Positions 7,847 through 15,630 of a DNA stretch of 48,604 bases are shown piece by piece (the first letter of the stretch is position 1; each line of letters begins with the position of its first letter). The notes below the pieces were generated by a model. It ran no database searches, was not told where the DNA came from, and saw only the letters and a list, made by a program, of their open reading frames with translations. A program made the translations under genes and the position numbers. This stretch comes from a virus: IMG/VR virus record IMGVR_UViG_3300050139_000043, positions 1 to 48,604 of that record. One strand, written 5' to 3'.

Positions 7847-8360
7847 GGCGAGTATCCCTAAAATTGGCGAACGGTTCGGCCGTCTTGTCGTTACCGAAGA
7901 AATCGAGCGAAAGCGACGGGGCGGGAAGAATTTTCGTCAATGGCGTTGCCGGTGCGACTGCGGCGCGCTTGGGGCCTACGAAGGATACGTGATCGTTCAT
8001 CGCCGCCGGTCGTGCGGTTGTTTGAAAAGTGACGTAACCGCCGCGCGCAGCACGACGCACGGAATGTCTAAGACGCCCGAATATCGTATATGGGCCGGAA
8101 TGCGGCGGCGTTGCGATCACGACGTCCCGAACTACGGCGCGCGGGGCATTCGATACGCCGAACGATGGCTGGATTTCGCGAACTTTTACGCTGATATGGG
8201 GCCGCGCCCGTCGCCCGCGCATAGTATCGACCGCGAGGACGTCAACGGCCACTATACGCCGGCAAATTGCCGCTGGGCGACGCCAACGGAACAGGCGGCT
8301 AACCGGCGGCCTCACGGCGCGCGAAGGGCCGCACGAACCGTCCCCGGCACGGGCTCTTGA
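7845..8360 (+). CDS. HNH homing endonuclease inserted between the spanin genes
   Basis: A 171-residue protein. The N-terminal half has a Cys cluster (CRCDCG and later SCGC), probably zinc-binding. The C-terminal half carries a phage HNH/AP2-associated signature: HSIDREDVNGHYTPANCRW followed by TPTEQAANRR. It lies on the strand opposite to all surrounding lysis genes. It shares its start with the o-spanin start and overlaps the last 49 bases of the i-spanin gene. Free-standing endonucleases of this type spread between phages by cutting uninvaded alleles. Confidence 0.85.
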   Translation: MASIPKIGERFGRLVVTEEIERKRRGGKNFRQWRCRCDCGALGAYEGYVIVHRRRSCGCLKSDVTAARSTTHGMSKTPEYRIWAGMRRRCDHDVPNYGARGIRYAERWLDFANFYADMGPRPSPAHSIDREDVNGHYTPANCRWATPTEQAANRRPHGARRAARTVPGTGS

Positions 8361-8689
8361 GCCCAAGCACGAACTTGCGGATCACTGGCAACGGCCCTTT
8401 CAATAATCGTGCGCGTGTTCGTCTCGCGCGTGACGTTGCCGGCGAGTTTCCCCGCGACGGCGGTTGCGATTGCGTCATTGTCGACGCGCTGGACCTTCAC
8501 GTCGTCGATCGCTTTGGCAAGCCCGGCGTTCGCGGCGGTGACGGTGGCGACGTGTTCGTTCGCGGTTTTCAAGTCCGCGTGCGTCGCTTTATTGTCCATG
8601 TAAAGGAAGCCGATCGCGGCGAGCGCGAGCCCCCCGAGAACGAAGGGCCAAATCCGTTTCAGGATCGCGAGCGCGGCGGTTGCTTCCAT
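8312..8689 (-). CDS. Inner-membrane spanin subunit (Rz-like)
   Basis: A 125-residue protein from ATG 8689. Residues 8-30 form a membrane anchor (IWPFVLGGLALAAIGFLYM), followed by a periplasmic helical domain with LKTANEHVATVTAANAGLAK. The C terminus (VRAWAQEPVPGTVRAAL) resembles many Rz proteins. It follows the holin gene by 10 bases. Its usual partner, the o-spanin, is 465 bases further on because of the HNH insertion. Confidence 0.75.
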   Translation of the reverse strand: MEATAALAILKRIWPFVLGGLALAAIGFLYMDNKATHADLKTANEHVATVTAANAGLAKAIDDVKVQRVDNDAIATAVAGKLAGNVTRETNTRTIIERAVASDPQVRAWAQEPVPGTVRAALRAP

Positions 8690-8699
8690 TCGCGAAGTA

Positions 8700-9086
8700 T
8701 TAACTATTCGGGGGCACGCCGTCAACCGGGGGCAGCACGGGGGCGGCTGGCGTGGTCACGGTGACGCTCGCCGTTGCCGTCGTCGTCGACGGGGGGTCGT
8801 TCCCGTTGTCGTTGCTTTCGGCTTCGATCCCGTCCTTGCCGATCTTGACGGCGCGGATCGACACGAAACACGCGAGCGCGATCACGATAATCAAGAGCGA
8901 TACGGCGACGTAGTTGGTCAAGCTGGCGAAGCGCGCGAGCTTGACGGCCGGGTCGACCTTGGCCCAATCGCGGATCGCCACAAGCGACCAAATGACAATG
9001 CCGGTTAGGACCGGGCCGGAACCGGCAAGGCATAGGTAAACCAGCGTTTGCCGCCCGGCGCGAGACAGGGGAGCCGGGCGGATCAC
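8700..9086 (-). CDS. Putative holin (two membrane segments)
   Basis: A 128-residue protein from GTG 9086 in a GTGA overlap with the endolysin stop. Two hydrophobic segments (about residues 16-36 and 56-78) are separated by a charged loop (RDWAKVDPAVK). A Thr/Pro/Ala-rich hydrophilic C-terminal tail follows. Its position between endolysin and i-spanin and its two-helix topology fit a class II holin, which permeabilises the inner membrane to release the endolysin. Confidence 0.65.
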   Translation of the reverse strand: MIRPAPLSRAGRQTLVYLCLAGSGPVLTGIVIWSLVAIRDWAKVDPAVKLARFASLTNYVAVSLLIIVIALACFVSIRAVKIGKDGIEAESNDNGNDPPSTTTATASVTVTTPAAPVLPPVDGVPPNS

Positions 9087-9679
9087 GACAAGGCGTCCTG
9101 AAAGGTCATGGCGTAGCCGGCTATTTCGGCCGCACAATCCTGCCCGTTGATGATATGGCGCGCGGCCGTGAACGCCGGCAATTCGGCGCGGCCCGCGCTC
9201 GGCAAATAGCTGGCGAAGCTGCGGCCCGTGAACCATCCGCTATCCATGCCGCGCCGCATGACACTGGCCGCCACGTCCGGCCGCTTGGCAAGCTCGGGGT
9301 TCCCGACAAGATCGACGTCCAGCTTCGCCCCCGCGCGCGCATAGAGCGCCCGGCCGGTAAGCTGGACGTAGCCGCGCCCGTGGAACCGCGCGCCGTCGCC
9401 GGGTTGCGCGTTGCCTAGCTGCGCGGCGACGCCGGGGCGGTTGCCGTGCGGGTCATACATGCGGAAGAAATAGCCGTCGCCGCCCATTTCGTCGATCGGC
9501 TGCATTGAATGCGCCGTTTCCTTGTATGCGGTCGCGAAGGCATACGCGGTGAATGCGACCGGCTCGCCGTCCATGGCGTCAAGGATCGCGTTGCAGCCGT
9601 CGACTTCGCTTTGCGTGAGCGTCGGCCCCAAGAGCTTCCCGGCGCGGATCGCGGCGAAGAACTTCGATCGGTCAATCAT
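9083..9679 (-). CDS. Endolysin, glycoside hydrolase family 19 type
   Basis: A 198-residue muralytic enzyme from ATG 9679 (ATGA overlap). It shows the GH19 chitinase/lysozyme pattern: the catalytic segment TAYKETAHSMQPIDEMG with two Glu residues, the substrate-cleft LGNAQPGDGARFHGRGYVQL, then TGRALYAR. No signal peptide is visible, so it should depend on the holin. It lies in a classical late lysis cassette. Confidence 0.9.
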   Translation of the reverse strand: MIDRSKFFAAIRAGKLLGPTLTQSEVDGCNAILDAMDGEPVAFTAYAFATAYKETAHSMQPIDEMGGDGYFFRMYDPHGNRPGVAAQLGNAQPGDGARFHGRGYVQLTGRALYARAGAKLDVDLVGNPELAKRPDVAASVMRRGMDSGWFTGRSFASYLPSAGRAELPAFTAARHIINGQDCAAEIAGYAMTFQDALS

Positions 9680-10062
9680 TGGAAACTCCCGTGATATTCC
9701 CCGGCCCGCCCCATGCGGACAAGAAAGGCCCGAGCGTGCCGCTCGGCAAGCTCCCGCGCCATGTCGTCGCCGGTCGACCGCAAGAGCGCGTCGATACGGT
9801 CTAGCGCTTCGTCGTAATGCGACAGGCGGCCTTGCAGTTGGCGCATTTCGCCAGCTTCCGCCCGAGCCGCCGCGACTTCCTCGCGAGCCGCTTGCAGCAA
9901 GTCGAACGTGAGCCGGTCGCGGTGCTGATCGACGTTGGCGGCCGTGGTCACGGCAACAGCGGACGCGCCGGCCCGCGCCTTGAAAAAGGCGACAACCGAC
10001 TGCCCGAACCACGTTACCGCCCCGCCGGCCCCGGCCGTTACAAGCGTTCCGAAATCAATCAC
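9676..10062 (-). CDS. Membrane-anchored coiled-coil protein, possible second holin or antiholin
   Basis: A 128-residue protein. A short N-terminal hydrophobic stretch (about residues 5-28, containing GAGGAVTWFGQSVVAFF) is followed by a long Ala/Glu/Arg-rich helix (residues 45-110). It sits directly upstream of the endolysin with a 4-base overlap, where holins or antiholins are often found. The single weak membrane segment leaves the role uncertain. Confidence 0.55.
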   Translation of the reverse strand: MIDFGTLVTAGAGGAVTWFGQSVVAFFKARAGASAVAVTTAANVDQHRDRLTFDLLQAAREEVAAARAEAGEMRQLQGRLSHYDEALDRIDALLRSTGDDMARELAERHARAFLVRMGRAGEYHGSFQ

Positions 10063-10077
10063 GCCCCCGCGTTTCCC

Positions 10078-11007
10078 TCAATTGCCGATCGCAAACCAAT
10101 CGAAGCCATATCCGTTGTTACCGCCGGACGCGGCCCCGTAGTTAAACCAAAAATAGTCCTTTGTCCGTAGCGAAACGTGCGCCCACATATCGCTATCCAC
10201 GTCGCCGGGGGTCGGAAGGAAATTCGTCGAAATGACGGCAAGCGTTTGCGTCGGGAAGGGGACGGGATAATAGACTTGCACGCCGCCTTCGCCGGGGTGG
10301 AAATTGCGATCGGTCCCCCATTTGAACGTGTAGGGGCCAATCGTAATGCTGTTGCCGCCGCCGCCGAGCGCTTGCGCAAAGGCGTAGGGGGTCAAATACT
10401 TGTGATCGTCCGTCCCGGCGAGAACGTCCGCAGCAAGCGCGCGAGCCCCATAGAATGCGGCTGGCGTAAGGTAGCGGGCCACGTCGACCCCGGCGAGGAT
10501 TTGCGCCGTGGAAGCGCGCAGCCCGGCTAGAGCGGCCGGGGTCGCATACTTGACGGTATCGGTCCCCGTGATCAGGTCGGAAAGGGTCGCCGGCACGGGC
10601 AAGAGCGGCGTCCAGCCGGCCCCGGCCGCGTCGGGGTTCGTGACGTTGTTTTCCGCCGTCGACAGCCACATAAGCCCGAGCGTGACGCCGGACTGAACGC
10701 ACGCGCCCTTGGGATAGCCGCCGATCGCCGCTTGGAAAGCGCCGTCATAGAACACGGGGCCGCCGGCCGAATACCAGCGATCCCAAGACGACATTTCGTA
10801 AAGGATGCCGTTCATGTCCTTGATATCCGGGGGCACGCCGCCGGACGCGATCGGCGTCGCGTTCAGGGGAACGAAGCCGTCGTGCAAGCTCGCCGCGCCG
10901 TCCGTGATCCCGATTTGCGAATTGACCGGGATCGCACGAATGAAGCCGCCGCCCGCGCTGGACCCCCAAGCGATCGGGAGCTTAAGAGGAATATCGGTGC
11001 TTTGCAT
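10078..11007 (-). CDS. Tail fibre protein with gp53-like C terminus
   Basis: A 309-residue protein. The N terminus (IPLKLPIAWGSSAGGGFIRA) resembles baseplate-attachment ends of myovirus fibres. Residues 140-215 hold three repeats of about 24 residues sharing LAGTD, K or R, Y-x-TP and AL, as in phage tail-collar repeats. The C terminus, rich in Gly and aromatic residues and ending FDWFAIGN, fits the gp53-like C-terminal receptor-tip domain. It follows the DUF2612 baseplate gene, the normal place for a fibre. Confidence 0.8.
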   Translation of the reverse strand: MQSTDIPLKLPIAWGSSAGGGFIRAIPVNSQIGITDGAASLHDGFVPLNATPIASGGVPPDIKDMNGILYEMSSWDRWYSAGGPVFYDGAFQAAIGGYPKGACVQSGVTLGLMWLSTAENNVTNPDAAGAGWTPLLPVPATLSDLITGTDTVKYATPAALAGLRASTAQILAGVDVARYLTPAAFYGARALAADVLAGTDDHKYLTPYAFAQALGGGGNSITIGPYTFKWGTDRNFHPGEGGVQVYYPVPFPTQTLAVISTNFLPTPGDVDSDMWAHVSLRTKDYFWFNYGAASGGNNGYGFDWFAIGN

Positions 11008-11020
11008 TGGTCACGGCCCC

Positions 11021-11662
11021 CTAGAGTTGAACGATCGTCGCCGAGACGCCCACGGGGCGCGGCAATACGCCCGACTGCGCGACGATAGCATAATCCACGG
11101 GCGAAAGCGTCGCCCCGAAAGTGTAAGTCATGGTCATATCTTGGCCGTCCGTGACGTAGCAATTCCCGTAGGGCTCGGCGAAAAGATTGATTAGAATTTG
11201 ATTGATCGCGGGGATTGAACCGTCGCTGATATTCGCCAGCGCCTTCGCCAAGATCAGCCGGCGATATGCCGTGTCGGACAGCGCGAAATTGTTCGTCAAG
11301 CTCCCGCCGCCGTAGAAAATCCCCTGCCCGAAGCCGCGCCCGTCGACGCTTTCGCTGAACCCGAAATAGTCCCCCGGCGCGGGGAGCCGCAGCACGCGCG
11401 AGACGCCGACGATCCGGCCCCAAACGTCCAGCCCGTAGCCTTCGGCCGTGTCGACGTTGAAAACCAAGTCATAGAAGGCGTCGAAGTTGGCCGACGGGTC
11501 GACGTAATCCGCAAAGTTGCTGATCAGCGTCAAAAGGATCGGGCTGTTCGCGTATTGCGAAAGGACGGTGGCAAACCAGTCGAACCGCGCGCTAGGGACG
11601 GTCCCCGCGCTGTCAACCGCTTCGGCTAGGGCAAGCTGGCCTAGGCTTTCCTCGCCGATCAT
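11021..11662 (-). CDS. DUF2612 baseplate protein
   Basis: A 213-residue protein resembling DUF2612, found next to gpJ-like baseplate genes in Bcep781-type myoviruses. Recognisable stretches are LLTLISNFADYVDP, FYDLVFNVDTAEGYGLDVWG and IVGVSRVLRLP. ATG 11662 overlaps the gpJ-like stop by 4 bases. It probably connects the baseplate wedge to the tail fibre, like P2 gpI. Confidence 0.8.
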   Translation of the reverse strand: MIGEESLGQLALAEAVDSAGTVPSARFDWFATVLSQYANSPILLTLISNFADYVDPSANFDAFYDLVFNVDTAEGYGLDVWGRIVGVSRVLRLPAPGDYFGFSESVDGRGFGQGIFYGGGSLTNNFALSDTAYRRLILAKALANISDGSIPAINQILINLFAEPYGNCYVTDGQDMTMTYTFGATLSPVDYAIVAQSGVLPRPVGVSATIVQL

Positions 11663-12867
11663 ACCAGCGTGACCGCAATGTCCGCCGCGTCGATCGTCGG
11701 AACCTGATCAATGTTGACCGTCAAATCGTCGCTTGCCGGGCTGGACGTGAGCCCGATCTTGATCGACACGATTTGCGCCCACGCGCCGAGCAAGGCGACG
11801 GGGGCATAGTAGCGGCTCGCGAAAATGGTTCCGCCGATCCGCGCGCGGGGGCCGCCGTCGTTCCCGGCAAACGCGGCGATGATCGCGGCCTTGATTTGCT
11901 CGGCGGCGTCGGCTGGCACGGCCGCGCTATCCGCGATCGACACGGCGAAGAAAATCGGCAAGCCGGTCGGGATCGTGAACTTGACGGAATAGGTCGGATA
12001 CGGGATCGCATAGCCGGAATTGTCGTCGGTTACGACAACGGTTGTCGTCCCGACGTAACCGCAGCCGGGGGCTTTCTTGCGCCAGATTGCCTTGGCAATG
12101 TCGGCTTGCGCGCCGCCGACGACGGACACGAACAGCGACCGCGCCGCGATAGCGACGCCCCCAATGGTCACGCTTCCGGCCGTCGGGTTTTCGGTGACAT
12201 AGGCGTCCAGCACGCCCGGCACGTCAAGAACGGTCGCGCGGATCGCGGGAAGGACGCCGATCGCGTTCAGCGCCACGCTGGCTTCCCGGCGCTGTTCGAA
12301 GGCGTCGCGGCTTTCGACCAGCCGGCCCAAGACGCCTTCGCTCGCGTTCGTAATGCTATCCCAACCGGGGATCGCCCGATAGATCACGTTCAGCGCGCCC
12401 GGCGGGCACGGGATCGGCCCGGTTGCGATGCACGCGAACGGAATGTCGACCGTGCCGCCCGAACCGATCACGCCGGCCGCCGTGCTGGCGAAAGTGTCGC
12501 CGTCGGCGCTACGCGCGAGCGACCCGACGGGGATCGGCGTCAACGGCAAGCCCGAGCATGTCGCCTGAACGACGGTCGGTTCCGCCGGGTCGCGCTCTAG
12601 GAAGTAAATGCGCCCGAGCGCGTCTTGCATTCGGCCTTCGGCGTATGCCGGGTCGAATTGCGTCGTGATCTTGCAGAACAGCCCATAGCAGAACCCGACG
12701 ATCGCGGACCCGCTCACGGCAATCTGGCCTTGCGGGGTCGTCGGGTCGGGGTTCAGGTTGCCCCCGAACGCCGCTTGAAGGTCGGCCATGTAGCCGGCGA
12801 AGATCGCGCTTTCAGCCGGGGCGACGAAGCCGTTCGGGCCGAAAGTCGGTTGTGGAACATTCGTCAA
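11659..12867 (-). CDS. Baseplate J-like wedge protein
   Basis: A 402-residue protein related to Mu gp47/P2 gpJ. After about 100 residues of N-terminal wedge domain (FAGYMADLQAAFGGNLNPDP, GQIAVSGSAIVGFCYGLF) come the conserved transition YFLERDPAEPTVVQATCSG and the ring domain containing RREASVALNAIGVLPAIRAT. The chosen start is TTG 12867, preceded by AGGGGGG; no in-frame ATG or GTG is closer to the family's start. It forms the inner baseplate with the upstream gene. Confidence 0.85.
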   Translation of the reverse strand: MTNVPQPTFGPNGFVAPAESAIFAGYMADLQAAFGGNLNPDPTTPQGQIAVSGSAIVGFCYGLFCKITTQFDPAYAEGRMQDALGRIYFLERDPAEPTVVQATCSGLPLTPIPVGSLARSADGDTFASTAAGVIGSGGTVDIPFACIATGPIPCPPGALNVIYRAIPGWDSITNASEGVLGRLVESRDAFEQRREASVALNAIGVLPAIRATVLDVPGVLDAYVTENPTAGSVTIGGVAIAARSLFVSVVGGAQADIAKAIWRKKAPGCGYVGTTTVVVTDDNSGYAIPYPTYSVKFTIPTGLPIFFAVSIADSAAVPADAAEQIKAAIIAAFAGNDGGPRARIGGTIFASRYYAPVALLGAWAQIVSIKIGLTSSPASDDLTVNIDQVPTIDAADIAVTLV

Positions 12868-12878
12868 TTTCGGCCCCC

Positions 12879-13229
12879 CTAGAGCGTAACGATAAGCGGC
12901 CCCGCCGTCGTCTGAACCTGAATTTGCCCGGTTACGCTGCGGTCGGCAACGCTTGTCAGGAAGCATTGCGCGGATATCACGCCCGGCACGGCTAGAGCCG
13001 CTTGAATGATCCGCGCTTTCAGCAATTGCGTCGGGAACGGCTCGCCGAGCCCTTCCGTGAAATACGGCACGCCACGGCTCGGCGGCCCATACCAAAGCTC
13101 GCCGAGAAAGAGCCGCGCCCCGCTCGCGACGTCTTGAAGCATGGAATACGTGTCGGACGCCATGGCAATGTTCGCCGTCGCGTCAATGCACAAATCCCAA
13201 GCGTCCCGGTCTAGCAACAGCGTGTCCAT
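12879..13229 (-). CDS. Putative gp25/gpW-like baseplate protein
   Basis: A 116-residue protein just upstream of the gpJ-like gene, the syntenic place of the gp25/lysozyme-like wedge protein of contractile tails. The segment FPTQLLKARIIQAALAVPGV followed by a beta-rich end fits loosely. The assignment rests mainly on position. Its leader contains a 9-bp stem hairpin, and a rightward mini-operon begins on the other strand 206 bases upstream. Confidence 0.6.
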   Translation of the reverse strand: MDTLLLDRDAWDLCIDATANIAMASDTYSMLQDVASGARLFLGELWYGPPSRGVPYFTEGLGEPFPTQLLKARIIQAALAVPGVISAQCFLTSVADRSVTGQIQVQTTAGPLIVTL

Positions 13230-13252
13230 ACCGCAGCTTAACGGGAAAGGGT

Positions 13253-13276
13253 GGCCCGCGCAATGACGCGCGGGCC
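13253..13276. other. Hairpin in the intergenic region before the gp25-like gene
   Basis: GGCCCGCGC and GCGCGGGCC form a perfect 9-bp stem with the loop AATGAC. It lies between the leftward gp25-like gene (start 13229) and the rightward promoter at 13355. There is no T-tract, so it may be a transcript-end stem for antisense readthrough or a leader structure. Confidence 0.5.
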
Positions 13277-13354
13277 GCAAGTTTGGGAGAGGATGCCCCG
13301 AAAGGCCCGGCCGGCATGGCGCGAAAATAATTTGGCGTCAACGTGATTAAATGC

Positions 13355-13383
13355 TTGACCGCGCCGCCAATCCTTCGTATCAG
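13355..13383 (+). promoter_or_regulatory. Promoter with overlapping operator, rightward island 1
   Basis: TTGACC (13355-13360), a 17-base spacer, then TATCAG (13378-13383). The 16 bases from the -35 box are TTGACCGCGCCGCCAA, one of the six related operator words. Downstream comes GATATCC followed by AAAGGA, which also follow other promoters of this phage. It should drive 13435-15019. Confidence 0.75.
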
Positions 13384-13434
13384 ATATCCGAAAGGAACGG
13401 CCGTCCCCTCTTGCTCTTGAAAGGAGCCCGCGTC

Positions 13435-13698
13435 ATGCACGTTCTTCCCCCTCTTGGTCACGCGGCCCGCGAGCTTTTCGCCGTGGCTGATTTGGCCGCC
13501 TACGGGCTTGGCGCGGTGCCGCCCATGGTGATCGAAGCTCGCGCAGCCGCGCGGAACCTGTTCGCCGGGGAGCCGGCTATCCGGCGGGTGGCCTATATCG
13601 TCTTGCTCGCCGACGATCGGCTTGCGCTGATCAGCTTCGGCCGTCGGCTGGCGATGAAGCGCCATTGGATTTTTGGGCCGTGGAAGGCGGCCCGTTAA
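13435..13698 (+). CDS. Small protein, first gene of rightward island 1
   Basis: An 87-residue protein. ATG 13435 follows AAAGGAG by the usual distance; an in-frame ATG at 13351 lies inside the promoter and is unlikely. The sequence has a helical Ala-rich middle and a beta-rich end (VAYIVLLADDRLALISFG) with a basic C terminus. No family is recognised. It heads seven closely packed rightward genes inserted among leftward baseplate genes. Confidence 0.7.
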   Translation: MHVLPPLGHAARELFAVADLAAYGLGAVPPMVIEARAAARNLFAGEPAIRRVAYIVLLADDRLALISFGRRLAMKRHWIFGPWKAAR

Positions 13699-13701
13699 CC
13701 G

Positions 13702-13729
13702 GATCGCAAGGTTTCAATCGTATATCTAA
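13702..13729 (+). promoter_or_regulatory. Putative regulatory box upstream of 13747, twin of 36921-36948
   Basis: GATCGC, four variable bases, TTTCAATCG, N, ATATC, N, AA. The same 28-base arrangement occurs at 36921-36948 with 23 identities. Here it is followed by AAATCGAAAGGA, the ribosome site of gene 13747. It may be a second promoter class or a protein-binding site. Confidence 0.5.
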
Positions 13730-13746
13730 ATCGAAAGGAACGGACA

Positions 13747-13974
13747 ATGAAGTTACTCCCCCTCGCCGTCGTCATGGAAAAGGCCCTTGCAGCGGGGGCG
13801 GACCCCGCCGCGATCGAAGCGGACGCGGTTCGCTACGCCCGCAACGTCAAGGCGGTTCCCTTCAAGAACATGATCGTCGCGCTGAACCTTTGCCCATGGC
13901 ACAACGGCCGGGAAGAATGGGCACGGCTCGCCGCCGCGCTGCGCGCCAAGCAAATCGCAAGGAAGGCGGCGTGA
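13747..13974 (+). CDS. Small helical protein of island 1
   Basis: A 75-residue protein with ribosome site AAAGGA before ATG 13747. It is Ala-rich and basic at the C terminus, with a central conserved-looking FKNMIVALNLCPWHNGREEW. No family is recognised. The next gene starts with GTG inside its stop codon. Confidence 0.7.
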   Translation: MKLLPLAVVMEKALAAGADPAAIEADAVRYARNVKAVPFKNMIVALNLCPWHNGREEWARLAAALRAKQIARKAA

Positions 13975-14243
13975 AGCCCGCCGGGGCCTTGGGGGTCGAC
14001 GCGCAACGCGGCGTCGGCATCGTAACCCCTGCTAAGCCCAACCGGGTCGACGCCGCCTATATCGACGGCATTCGCGAAGGGCGCGCCATGCTGCGGAAGT
14101 ATGGGCCGGAAATCGCCGCCGAAGAAATCGACAACCTGAACCGGACGATCAAGGGCTTTTCCGCCACAAGCGCCGTCGGGCAAATGCTGCGCGGCGAGCG
14201 TGATTTTTGGAAAAACCAAATCAAGAAAGGGAAACAGCCATGA
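13971..14243 (+). CDS. Small helical protein of island 1
   Basis: A 90-residue protein from GTG 13971 (GTGA overlap; AAGGA about 10 bases upstream). Residues 25-80 are helical and charged (YIDGIREGRAMLRKYG, IDNLNRTIKGFS). The C terminus is Lys-rich. Function unknown. Confidence 0.7.
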   Translation: MKPAGALGVDAQRGVGIVTPAKPNRVDAAYIDGIREGRAMLRKYGPEIAAEEIDNLNRTIKGFSATSAVGQMLRGERDFWKNQIKKGKQP

Positions 14244-14377
14244 ACTACGCGGAAGCCGCCTACTTCGACGACGTGCCGTGCCAGCACGTCGCGGACTGGC
14301 TGGAAAACCAGCGCTTGCGCCGCCGGCTGGAACTTTGCCAGCGCGTCAATCGCGAGCGCCGGGGGCGCGGCCGGTGA
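14240..14377 (+). CDS. Very small Arg-rich protein of island 1
   Basis: A 45-residue protein from ATG 14240 (ATGA overlap), with GAAAGGGAAA as ribosome site. It is acidic and aromatic at the N terminus, and Arg-rich after residue 25 (QRLRRRLELCQRVNRERR). It bridges exactly between its neighbours with overlaps at both ends, which supports that it is real. Function unknown. Confidence 0.65.
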   Translation: MNYAEAAYFDDVPCQHVADWLENQRLRRRLELCQRVNRERRGRGR

Positions 14378-14568
14378 CGGTCGACGATATCCGCCGGGAT
14401 CGCGAGCGCCGGGAAGCCGCCGCGCAAGCCATCGCCGACACGCTCCCGCCGGGAGCCTATCACGCTTCGGGAACCGCCGTCGTCAATTCGGGCACGCGCG
14501 AAGCCGTCGCCGAATGCGCAACCCATTGGGATGCGTGTCTGATCATGCTGCGGACAAGGAAGCCATGA
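14374..14568 (+). CDS. Small protein of island 1
   Basis: A 64-residue protein from GTG 14374 (GTGA overlap). It starts with a charged helix (VDDIRRDRERREAAAQAIAD) and has two Cys residues near the C terminus. ATGA overlap with the next gene. Function unknown. Confidence 0.65.
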   Translation: MTVDDIRRDRERREAAAQAIADTLPPGAYHASGTAVVNSGTREAVAECATHWDACLIMLRTRKP

Positions 14569-14822
14569 ACAAGGAAATCGGATTTCTTCGCTACTGGCGC
14601 GCGCTCGCCGCGCACGAAACCAGCTTCGGCGACCCGGCCCCGACATGCGGGGAAGCGTGGCGGTCGTGGCACGCCGTCGGCGCGATGGAGCGGCGCAACG
14701 CGGCGAACGATTTGTTGATCGCGGATTGGCGCGCCGAAAACCCCGCGATCGTCAAGGTATGGAACGAACATAACCCCGGCCCCGAAAACTCTTGGGTTGC
14801 CAATCGCTACCGGAAGGATTGA
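14565..14822 (+). CDS. Small aromatic protein of island 1
   Basis: An 85-residue protein from ATG 14565 (ATGA overlap), with AAGGAAG just upstream. It is rich in Trp and Ala (CGEAWRSWHAVGAMERRNAA) and ends basic. Function unknown. Confidence 0.65.
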   Translation: MNKEIGFLRYWRALAAHETSFGDPAPTCGEAWRSWHAVGAMERRNAANDLLIADWRAENPAIVKVWNEHNPGPENSWVANRYRKD

Positions 14823-14824
14823 CC

Positions 14825-15019
14825 ATGTATTTCGTCGCATTCTTGCTTTCGATCCCCGGCCAGCCGGTGACGCATTACGACTTGCCCAACGCGCATTTCC
14901 GGTCGGTTGCCGCGTGCGCGGCGTTCGTCCAGCGTGTCGCCCGACTACGGCCCGACGCGCACGGCTCGGGGACGTGCAGCAACGGCAACCCCTACGACGC
15001 CTTTACGGTGCGGTTCTAA
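14825..15019 (+). CDS. Last small protein of island 1
   Basis: A 64-residue protein from ATG 14825, two bases after the previous stop, with GAAGGA upstream. Two Cys residues and a beta-rich start (YFVAFLLSIPGQPVTHYDL) are visible. Its TAA shares bases 15016-15019 with the stop codon of the opposing baseplate gene, leaving no room for a terminator. Confidence 0.65.
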   Translation: MYFVAFLLSIPGQPVTHYDLPNAHFRSVAACAAFVQRVARLRPDAHGSGTCSNGNPYDAFTVRF

Positions 15020-15630
15020 GCCGGCGGCCCCGTGTCGCCGCCGCCCGTCGTGACGCCGGAATGAACATGCGTCTTCAAGCTCACGCCGTCGGCCGTGACG
15101 TCGCCCCCGGTGACGACAAGATCGCCTAGGATCGTGACCATGGCCGCCGGCTTGATCGTGACATTTCCGTCGGCGTCGAACTGGATATACCGGGTCGGGG
15201 TGGCGTTCAGGACGCCGCCGATATAGAGCGCGTCGGCCATGTCGAACCGGCGGCGCGATCCGGGGTTGCTCGGGGCCTTGTTCGCCTTGACGCTGGAAAG
15301 GTCATGGGAGCCGAAGACGGCGATCCCGATATCCCCGACAACCGGGTCAATGATAACCGCGTTCAGGCCCCCTTGAATCCGCAAATAGGGGACGTTGTGA
15401 ATGATCCCGTGCGGCGTCGGCTGGCCCTTGCCGTCAAGCTGCGCGACCATGGGTTGCACGTCGATCAAACCAACGGGAGCGACCGCGCCGGTATTTGTCA
15501 CGGCTTTAACCTGAACAAGCGTCGCCGTGGCGTTGCGGCCCAAGATCGAACGCACGATAAAGGCAATTTGCCCGTATTCGCTCGCGCCGTCGGCGAACGC
15601 CTGAATACCGGCGTAACTTTCGTCTGCCAC
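15016..15630 (-). CDS. Baseplate spike protein (gp138/gpV-like)
   Basis: A 204-residue protein from GTG 15630, whose base overlaps the upstream TAG; AAGGG precedes it. An N-terminal OB-like region (VAPVGLIDVQPMVAQLDGKG, VGDIGIAVFGSHD) is followed by a Thr/Val/Gly beta-helix tail with KTHVHSGVTTGGGDT. The tail's HVHSG motif is typical of metal-binding membrane-puncturing spikes. It acts at the tip of the contractile tail. Confidence 0.85.
   Translation of the reverse strand: MADESYAGIQAFADGASEYGQIAFIVRSILGRNATATLVQVKAVTNTGAVAPVGLIDVQPMVAQLDGKGQPTPHGIIHNVPYLRIQGGLNAVIIDPVVGDIGIAVFGSHDLSSVKANKAPSNPGSRRRFDMADALYIGGVLNATPTRYIQFDADGNVTIKPAAMVTILGDLVVTGGDVTADGVSLKTHVHSGVTTGGGDTGPPA

Noticed and set aside
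13351-13434. Earlier ATG start (13351) for the first gene of island 1
   Set aside because: It lies inside the promoter/operator, and no ribosome site precedes it. ATG 13435 has AAAGGAG at the right distance.
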